A stretch of DNA of 38,479 nt from Amoebophrya sp. A120 (Eukaryota; Sar; Dinophyceae; Syndiniales; Amoebophryaceae), in NCBI GenBank assembly GCA_905178155.1, contig CAJINV010000003.1:10567075-10605553 (forward strand), read 5' to 3'. The position numbers and the translations under genes were made by a program. Within the stretch, counting starts at the first letter, position 1; the number at the start of each line of letters is the position of its first letter. The notes below the pieces were generated by a model, which worked only from the letters and a program-made list of their open reading frames with translations, was not told the DNA's origin and did not search any database. Of the stretch, positions 31,495-38,479 are shown in pieces.

Positions 31495-32336
31495 GGTATG
31501 GGCGTGCGCGGCGAGTAGCGTAGCGCCTAAAACTTGCGCCAAGTACTCTGTACAGGTTTAGAGCCAGTGCAGCTGAAGCACTACTGTGCTGGACTTCCGG
31601 CTGGCTACTGGAATGGTCATCATAGGCCGCCGTCGAGAGATTCTTTCACCTCGCTCGATTTTTCTCTTCGTCCTTCCTTTTCTTTTCCAGTTTTCAAAAA
31701 AATACGCATGTAGGGAACATCGCAAACAACAAGATGGGCATCCGTCGACGCGGGGCTTCTCAGGGTTTAATGGGTTCTAGGGTTGTTTAGGGTTCCTAGT
31801 TTGATTGTAGCTTTTGTCTTTTGTTTTTACTTTTTGTTATTATTGCCAATGAATATCAATATTATCACGCCGTGTGTGATTTTCTGCATCTTGTAGCTCG
31901 AGTTTCTTGATGCTTACTGATATAGTTTTAAGATCATTCGCCACCGCGTTCGTTATTTTGATATCTACTCTCTTGGATTTATTTTTGTAGAAGTTGTCGG
32001 AAAATAAACTACGCACTTATGGGTGGATTAGATCTTTGTCTTTTTGAGCAATTATAGGCGTGCTCCATTTGAATGCCTGTAATGTCTAGGTGAAAGCCGG
32101 ACAGTAGAGGTAGTCCAGTTTATTGAGAGAGATTCGTCGGTAGTCCAGTACTTGAGAGAAGAGCACCTTCTTTGGCAACCTGCTTCTTGTCCGTTGAATG
32201 ATTCCGCTGACGTTCCCGTAGTTTTGACTTTGAGTAGAGTTTCAATTAAGAAGGGGACTCGAAGTCAGAGCATTTCATCTCGTCACTCGTCATTTCGGAT
32301 TTCTCTTTGCGATAGGGCCCCTACCTTCTAGTCAAC
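31495..32336. other. AT-rich stretch with telomere-like patch, upstream of the GT31-like gene
   Basis: No gene supported. Bases 31761-31795 carry degenerate TTTAGGG-type units (CAGGGTTTAATGGG, TTCTAGGGTTG, TTTAGGGTTCC). The phrase GTAGTCCAGT-TTGAGAGA is repeated at about 32110 and 32140. The promoter of the next gene is expected before 32337. Confidence 0.5.
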
Positions 32337-35300
32337 ATGATCGGTTCTGGCCGACGAGCAGGAGTCTGCGATGTAAAGTGCGGGGGGATAGCATTCTTCG
32401 AGGCCCTGAGTCGAAATCTCGAGCGAGAGTATTGTCAGGGGCAGAGCAGCGCCAGATCGGGTTCGGGTTGTGCTACCAGCTTTCGTGGCAAGAATTCTTC
32501 CTCAACCACGCGGTCCGCAGCAACCGCAGCAGCCGTCCTTCTACTTGGGGTCGAGACCTCTTTCTTGCTGGGTGTGGCGGGATTGCGAAGAAGTCGGCCC
32601 GAACAAGTTAAAGCAAAAACACATGCGAGCCGCCAATCGAGAAACTTGAACTTTGACCATCCGAAAGCATTAGCATCCTACAATGGCGAACAAGAAAAAA
32701 AAATCACCAGACGCGCACGCAGCAAAAGCCTACACCTACAGCTGACGAGCATTGGCAGTGGTCGTGGAACACCATCAGAGCGGGGAGATGAAGCAGAGTC
32801 TTTCCTTGCCGCCCCGACCCTGGACGGATCGGCGGAAATGCTCGTGCTCGTTCACTCTGCGCGAGAACATGCAGCTGCAAGACAAGCGATTCGCGAGACG
32901 TGGTTGAAGCCAACACGCCCGATGACAGGCAAAAAACTTGCCGTCACTAGTGCTAGTCCTTGGGCATCCTATTTCACGGTGGGCGAACAGGGCTGCGAAA
33001 TTCCTGTTGCCGCCCGAGTGGTGCACAGCGTCAAGGCTCCTGGCGCGAATTGCACGCTGGACGCCGATCGTGCCAGCAACATTGGAGGGGCGGCCTTTGC
33101 GGAGCAGACGGAGAAAGAGTGCCAGCTGACGGAAGCACTCCACGAAGAAGCAAGGGCCTTCGGCGACGTGGTGCTGTTGCCGGTCGTGGATGTGTATTTC
33201 AACGCGACGGAGAAGTGGAAAGCGGCTTTCCACTGGGTAGCGTCGCAGGAGTTTTCGTCCGGTGTGAAGTGGGTTATGGGGATCGATGACGATTCATACG
33301 CGAGGCCTGCCATGTTGCATCAATTTCTCTTTCCGAGCCCAAGTGAGCAAGTGCCTACGGTCGGCTTGGATCCCCGGAAAGAAAAGCTAATCATTGGAAG
33401 TCTTTATGACGGAGCGAAAGTGCAAAAGAACCCGCAGGAAGACAAACATCCCGAGCTAAATTACCCTCGCGACACTTACCCAACTTTTGCCGGCGGTGCA
33501 CATGGAGTGGCTTTTTCTTGGAACTTTGTAAAATACGTTGCGGACCACGACGCCGAGCTGTTCCCTTATTCGGCGGGGGACTATTGCTGGGGCGTCTATG
33601 CGGCAGAAGGGAAGATTCCAGGCGTCCGCTTTATCAATGGGAATGACGGAGGGGAGCGGTTTCGCAAAGATGGAAATTGCACCCGTCCCGACAGTATGCA
33701 ATGCAAACGGTTCTCAGTCTGGAAGATTGATAGGCTCGCTATGCCTGCATGCCATGAGAAGATGCTGCCTTTGGCTCTGTACTGCGTACTCATGTTGATG
33801 TTCGCGAAGAACGCCTCGACCTGGTCATGCAAAAACGAAAACGCAGCTCGGCATGCGAAATAGGCAGCACATCGCAGCGTGACAACCTGTCGCACTGGGG
33901 TCTGCATTGCAGTGCGCTTATTTCGCAGGCTAGTAATACATACAGCTGCTCAGACCCAGGGACGTTTGCATAGCATAGAAGTGCTGAGTGTCAGTTCTTT
34001 CACGCCCGATCAAATCAGGGCATGCGCTGCTGTCGATGCGCAGCTCAACTCTGGCCCACCTGGTGGATCCGCTTTTTTTCTCAAACTTGCAGCCGTCACT
34101 GTTTCGAAGAAACCGCAGATCACAAACGGGTTTAAGAAAAAACGGGAAGAGGCCGAGGCAGAGGAGCAGAGACAGGATGGTCGGCAAGCCGAGGTCGCGA
34201 CCAACTCCACGTCGTTTCTGTGTGTTTCTGGTGTCTGTCATGCGTTGTCGCTTTGGACGGGGAGCGCGTACCCCCAGCTTCCCCCGTCGTTTCTAAAGCT
34301 CGCTACGCCGAAACCTGAATTTTTTCGCACTTTGGAGAAGTATTGGGACAACTTCATGGACCCGGGTGTGTGGGTGGTGCCGAATGGCTTTGTGAATTTC
34401 CGGCTTGGCGAGACTGAAATCGAACTCCTATGGCCAAACCATTTACTCAGTTGGACTCGTGTGGACAAGGACACGCCAGCGATAAGCGCTGACGGGATGG
34501 GAATGACTCTGTGCCTGGCGGAGCAGGTGTCTCGCGTTCTGCGCAGTTCATCGTGGCCCTTCCTGCTTCGAACCGTGGGGCCCCATTGGCTGGATACCGA
34601 ACCGAGTCACCGAGGGCTGCACAATCGTATGGAAGCTTTTGCCTCGGAAATGTTGTCAGACCCCACATGGCGTCACACAGCAGAAGGTGCACGCGCTAGC
34701 GGCCATTGGTCTCCCTGGGGTTTCTACATGCTGCCCCCAGGAGCTGAAGACCAGCACCTGCCCGCAGACGAGGGAGGCTTCCCTGGCTACGAAGTCGTGC
34801 GGAAAATGATGGAGCAAGCGCGGCGCCCACTTGTCCTCATTGGGCCGCCACATTTGAGTGCCGTGTCCTGCCGATTCTTCCCAACACGGGTGGCGTTTCT
34901 CGAGGCGCCACGCCGCGAAGAGAACGATGCCTGCGATGGCCCCACGAAGAAGCGTCTCAAGAAAGCAATGGCGGAGCAGTGTGAGCGGTTTCCGAGTGAA
35001 ACCGTTATCTTCCTGTTTGCCGGCGGATCTTTCATGAAAGTCATTGCGGCCGAAGCGTTTGCGGAAAGTCCGGCGTGCTTACAGAGGAAAGACGTCGCGC
35101 TCGATATTGGCGGCTCGCTCGACCCGGCGGCTGGCGGTGTGGCCGGGGGAAGCTACGCCAATGACGTGAAGAGAATTTGCCAAGATTTTTTTCTCGCCAT
35201 GTCCTGCGAGGATTGCAACCTCCACTGCAAAGGCATGTGTAGCCAATGCATCCCGGCGACCGATACAAGGGGTGACTGCACTGAAATAGCACCGGGCGGC

Positions 35301-35345
35301 TCAGAAACGGCGAACGGGGGAGAGGCATTTCTTTCGCCGCGATAG
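32337..35345 (+). CDS. GT31-like galactosyltransferase joined to a GT-D-like domain, one introner
   Basis: Exon 1 32337-33693 and exon 2 33979-35345, joined as a GT-AG intron, give about 907 residues. A type II membrane anchor is visible at about 61-83 (AATAAAVLLLGVETSFLLGV), pointing to the Golgi. Residues about 150-450 resemble beta-1,3-glycosyltransferases of family GT31: ARQAIRETW near 181, DVYFNATEKWKAAFHW, the metal-binding GIDDDSYAR near 317, YPTFAGGAHGVAFSW, then GDYCWGVYAAEGKIPGVRF. Exon 2 has a Lys/Glu-rich linker, then WVVPNGFVNFRLGETEIEL, RPLVLIGPPHLSAVSCRFF, TVIFLFAGGSFMKVIAAEA and DVALDIGGSLDPAAGG, which resembles the GT-D (DUF1792-type) glycosyltransferase fold. The GT31 part is well supported; the GT-D reading is my inference from motif order. 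The two halves could be separate genes if the exon join is wrong. Confidence 0.75.
33694..33978. mobile_element. Introner in the GT31/GT-D gene, GT-AG ends
   Basis: A 285-nt segment starting GTATGC and ending CATAG. Just inside the splice dinucleotides are inverted repeats: TATGCAATGCAAACG on the left and TATGCTATGCAAACG (reverse complement) on the right, followed on both sides by CTCAGTCTGG or CTGGGTCTGA. It keeps both exon frames in register. It also contains in-frame codons on its left side, so exon 1 reads on to a stop at 33863 if unspliced. Confidence 0.7.
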
Positions 35346-37401
35346 TGGAGGTTGGGCTGCGTGCCACTAGTACATGGCTAGGTTAGCTATTTGCATTCAA
35401 TTTCTTTTGTTGGGTGCGGCCGCTGGAGGTCCAGCGCCTTGTTACCTCCGAATTACTACTTAGCTGCTACAACTTTAGGCAAAAAATATAAAACGCAAGC
35501 AGGCACCAGGGAGCGGTTACTAGTAAAGCACCAATTTGATGCTGGCAACATGTTGGAATCGTTAAACTGCGGTGGAGGAGAAGCAGAGCAGCGTCTTGAT
35601 TGTTTCAAAATTCAATGAATAGGAGCTGATCTACTACTCTTTTAGTACGGTTTATAGTTGTTATAGTATTAAAAAAGCACCAATTTGATGATGCTCTCGC
35701 CCGCCCTAAAATCGCGGTTAGACAAGAAGGCCTCAAAGGGTGCTGCAAGAGGTGGGAGCGCTCAAACTTTTCGCATTTTTCTGAAAGCAAATCCAAACTC
35801 TCACACTTGTGCGACGCAAATATTACCTAGGTGCGGCACTGTGATCCAATAAGAGTCAAAGCGGGGAAAAGGGACGGGGAGTGAGAGGACGAAAAGGAGG
35901 GCATAGGGAAGGACGGAGAGAAGCAGCGGCTACCCTTGGTAGCTGCAGAAAGTGCGGAGAAAAAGTAGAAAACGGAGAAAGTATCTGCGAAAGAAGAATC
36001 CGAAAAAGCGACAGCTTGGGCGCGTGTGCGAAAAAGCGTGCAAGTTAGTTAGTGCGCAACAGGACTTCGTAGCGCGAAGCGCGGAACCAACAGAAACGCA
36101 CATTGCGCTAGTGGGGTGAGCAAGCCGCGCAACAGGAAAAAAAGACGCGCAACTACGCACGGATGGCGGGCAAAAAAAAAAAGAGAAAAAAAAGTCGCGG
36201 AGCGAGGCAATCCCGGGCGAGGGGCGAGGAGTCAGCCGGTCACGTAGAGAACCGCCGCAAATAAATTAGCGCCTTGAATTGGGTTGACGAAAGTGCGCGC
36301 CTTCGGCGAGGCTAGGTAGAGGCCAGAAAACAGAGCCAGCGGCGAAGGTCTGTCGTGGTGTGTTTTCGCTGCGATTCTTGCTCATTATGTGACAATTGGA
36401 AAAGAAGATCTGCGCGATAGCTTCTTGAGCGCGCTAGCTTTTCTCGCATACAAAAACAAATAAAAAGGATCGATAAGGGAGCGAGCGGGCGAAAGCTCTC
36501 TCTGCATGGCGAAGAATTTACACAATTCCCTGCTGTACTAAGGTACTTTTTCGACTTTTTGCATTACCTCCCTCCTCTCACCTTATCCCCACGGTTTTTA
36601 CCTCCTTCCTGTTGCTCCGGTCCTCTTTCCCTCCTTTTTTCTCTTCTCCTGTCTCTCTGCTTCTGCTAGTTCCTTCTCATTGTCTGTACCTCAGCCATAG
36701 ATAGTTTCGTAGTCATTGTCATGCTTTACAGGCTGCGCAACAATTCGACCCCCTTTCGCCGTGGCGAAAGGGGCGGTGGCGGCCCGCTGGAGACCAACCT
36801 CCCCCGCCCCCCCCTTTGCTTCGCCGGGAGACGTGCGCAGCTAAAAAAATCGCGGGGCGCGGCGCGCGTGCCCGCTGCGCGTGGGCCTGGAAGGCCAGCG
36901 GAAGGCTGGGCCCTCGTTGCCTGGAGCCCCGGCGCCCTCTTGTATTGCCCCATCCGGAAACCGGCCCGGCAAGTTGTGTGCGAGTTCGGCGCCCCATACA
37001 TCTAGACCCATGCTTTCGGAGTGTAAAAATTAACCATCCCCAACATCCGCTTTCTGCATGGCAGGCGCAGAATTTCCTACATGTCTTTCGTGGCAAATTC
37101 GATGGGGATGGCGATGGTTGACTTTGAGAGAGTACACATTAATAGTTTTAGTTTTAGTAAACGTAGCGCAAATGATGAAAAACCTGGCGAAGGGGTACGC
37201 TCATAAAACGTCAAGCTCCCGATAGTCAATGTATCCCCTCCGTCTTCATGTCGCTTCTAGGATTTTATCATCATTTTCATCTTGCTGTTGGCGATGGAGG
37301 TTGAGGTGAGTATTAATTATGTATGTTGTGTGGTGTCTGCTTATCATGATCAGAATGCCGCGCGGCCCGATTTACAAAGCGACATCGTCATCTACAACTA
37401 G
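35346..37401. other. Gene-poor stretch before the copia element
   Basis: No gene supported. AAAGCACCAATTTGATG is repeated at about 35525 and 35674. From about 35850 to 36200 the plus strand is purine-rich; from about 36540 to 36690 it is strongly pyrimidine-rich. A GC block at 36720-37005 is open in several frames on both strands, as in the other GC blocks here. Confidence 0.5.
36749..36774. repeat. Perfect 11-bp-stem hairpin
   Basis: CCCCTTTCGCC, a GT loop, then GGCGAAAGGGG: a perfect stem of 11 bp. It lies in a GC-rich block without a supported gene on either side, so no role can be assigned. Confidence 0.6.
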
Positions 37402-37406
37402 ACCAC

Positions 37407-38094
37407 TGTGAGCATGATCAAGAATTTGTTCTTGACAAGCATCCCGATCTGAATTGACTAAATTGAAATCACGATGTAAATCACGATGCTACGATGATGA
37501 TTCAAAATGAGGTCTCATGCAAATCACGATGCTCATGAGAAGGAACAAAAATGAAGTTCACTCTAATCCCGCTCTGTGTACTAGTGACGATCAAGTCAAC
37601 GATTGTTTATCTGATATTTTTTTCAAGAATGTCAACCGAATTTTCACGGTGTGAAGACAATCAACGACGAAGAAACGCGGGCGGTGTGAACACTGGCCAT
37701 CTTGCATGTCAAGCAGAATCTAAGTGGGATTCAGTGTTTCTTAGTCGCAATCAATCTATGGTGACTATCGTCACAGCCTGTGGGGAAAAATTTAGCGTTC
37801 CAGACAACACACAAATTTTGACGTCTCAGTCAGGGGGGTAAATCATGAAAGTTCCAATTTGTCTAATCGCCCTAAATTTGTGAAAAAAATATCAGATCAA
37901 CAATCGTTGATCGTCACTAGTACACAGAGCGGGATTAGAGTGAGCTTCATTTTTGTTCCTTCTCATGAGCATCGTGATTTGCATGAGACCTCATTTTGAA
38001 TCATCATCGTAGCATCGTGATTTACATCGTGATTTCAATTTAGTCAATTCAGATCGGGATGCTTGTCAAGAACAAATTCTTGATCATGCTCACA
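37407..38094 (-). mobile_element. Putative 3' LTR of a copia element, with long inverted arms
   Basis: On the minus strand the sequence immediately after the polypurine tract begins TGTGAGCATGATC (38094 downwards), a typical LTR start (TG). The same 214-219 bp recurs in reverse complement at 37407-37625, so reading the minus strand, the unit starts TGTGAG and ends CTCACA, as an LTR should (TG...CA). The arms (37407-37625 and 37881-38094) differ only by a 5-bp indel and a few substitutions. Between them is about 255 bp, including part of a 96-codon plus-strand frame (37551-37841) that I do not recognise and take as incidental. Bases 37402-37406 (ACCAC) are the expected target-site duplication; the matching 5' side lies outside the window. 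Alternatively, two oppositely oriented LTR pieces meet here. Confidence 0.65.
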
Positions 38095-38105
38095 TTCCCC
38101 CTTCC
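38095..38105 (-). promoter_or_regulatory. Polypurine tract of the copia element
   Basis: Read on the minus strand this is GGAAGGGGGAA, lying between the pol stop codon and the LTR start, adjacent to TGTGAG. That is the position and composition of the primer site for plus-strand synthesis in LTR retrotransposons. Confidence 0.75.
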
Positions 38106-38175
38106 GAATGAACATGAAATCATCTCGAGAAATCTTAGATGTGATGAATTCGTGTGAAATTCGAATCAATGAATC

Positions 38176-38479
38176 CTAGAGATTATTGAAATCGACAAAA
38201 TGAGCTTTCGCAAATACTTCATTAGCTTTTCTTGCGGGAGCTTTGAAGATTTGGATATACTTCTCTCCTGGAAGTGGTTTGGTCAATCCATCCGCTAGAT
38301 TGATATCCGTGTTTACATAGCACAAGTCTTTTACGTAGTCTCGTACTAGGTGTAGTCGAAGACTCATGTGCTTGGATCTTTTCGTGGCTACGGTTGTCTG
38401 ACTCAACGCAAGCGCGGACTTGTTGTCGTTGAAGATCAACGGTAGAGATCCTGACTCTTGTTCTGAAAACCAGTTCAAA
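38176..38479 (-). CDS. Ty1/copia retrotransposon Pol, RNase H C-terminus (partial)
   Basis: The C-terminal 100 residues of a copia-type polyprotein, truncated by the right edge of the window. Recognisable RNase H-end motifs in order: FNDNKSALALSQ, KRSKHMSLRLHLVRDYV, and the copia hallmark INLADGLTKPLPGEKY, ending at TAG (38176-38178). It is followed, going left, by about 70 bp, the polypurine tract and the LTR, which is the layout of a complete 3' end. No disabling mutation is seen in the visible part, so the element may be young. Confidence 0.92.
   Translation of the reverse strand, partial: LNWFSEQESGSLPLIFNDNKSALALSQTTVATKRSKHMSLRLHLVRDYVKDLCYVNTDINLADGLTKPLPGEKYIQIFKAPARKANEVFAKAHFVDFNNL

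Noticed and set aside
37551-37841. A 96-codon ORF with a signal-peptide-like start
   Set aside because: Its hydrophobic start lies in the inverted arm of the putative LTR and its frame ends just after the arm; no family recognised.

Overview
This window is nuclear DNA from a eukaryote, probably a protist. Genes are sparse and lie on both sides of long repeat-rich, gene-free stretches. The proteins are eukaryotic in type (a RecQ-RQC-HRDC helicase, GT31-like and exostosin-like glycosyltransferases, FkbM-type methyltransferases), and the right edge carries a Ty1/copia retrotransposon. Three or four genes are interrupted by introns that look like small DNA transposons: they have terminal inverted repeats and, in two or three cases, short direct repeats at the splice junctions, and two of them cannot be spliced as GT-AG. 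Introner elements of this kind are known from Amoebophrya-like (syndinian) dinoflagellates and a few other protists. Degenerate TTTAGGG-like tracts fit an alveolate or plant-type telomere. I therefore favour a dinoflagellate-lineage alveolate, as an inference only. I saw no tRNA, rRNA or CRISPR array.

Layout. 1-4.1 kb is a heptamer minisatellite followed by non-coding DNA with a (CAT)n microsatellite. 4.16-4.95 kb encodes a small protein with a conserved LGP-x3-NEDGTL-x-RI-x-NW motif. 5.98-10.86 kb is a RecQ helicase gene split by a 709-bp TIR-bearing introner. 11.1-12.5 kb holds a degraded reverse-strand ORF and a repeat element found again at 31.2 kb. 12.5-20.2 kb holds two FkbM-like methyltransferase paralogues that share a near-identical upstream region and signal-peptide exon; a 1.2-kb transposon-like element sits in the upstream region of the second, and the first copy preserves the empty site. 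A third, orphaned copy of the 5' cassette is at 26.5 kb. 22.0-24.0 kb is an exostosin-like gene with another introner and an apparent frameshift. 25-28.3 kb is tandem duplications, G/C tracts and purine minisatellites. 28.5-30.3 kb has an introner-like element and an unrecognised gene with an introner. 31.4 kb carries a single N, apparently an assembly join. 32.3-35.3 kb is a GT31-like glycosyltransferase joined across an introner to a second domain resembling GT-D glycosyltransferases. 35.4-37.4 kb is gene-poor. 37.4-38.5 kb is the 3' end of a reverse-strand copia element, whose putative LTR has very long inverted arms.

Four of the recognisable genes (two FkbM methyltransferases, an exostosin-like protein and the GT31/GT-D protein) would act on glycans, probably in the secretory pathway. 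They are not obviously co-regulated, but together they suggest a glycan-modification gene neighbourhood. The clearest unusual biology is the set of transposon-like introns at different stages of decay, plus the duplicated promoter and signal-peptide cassette.
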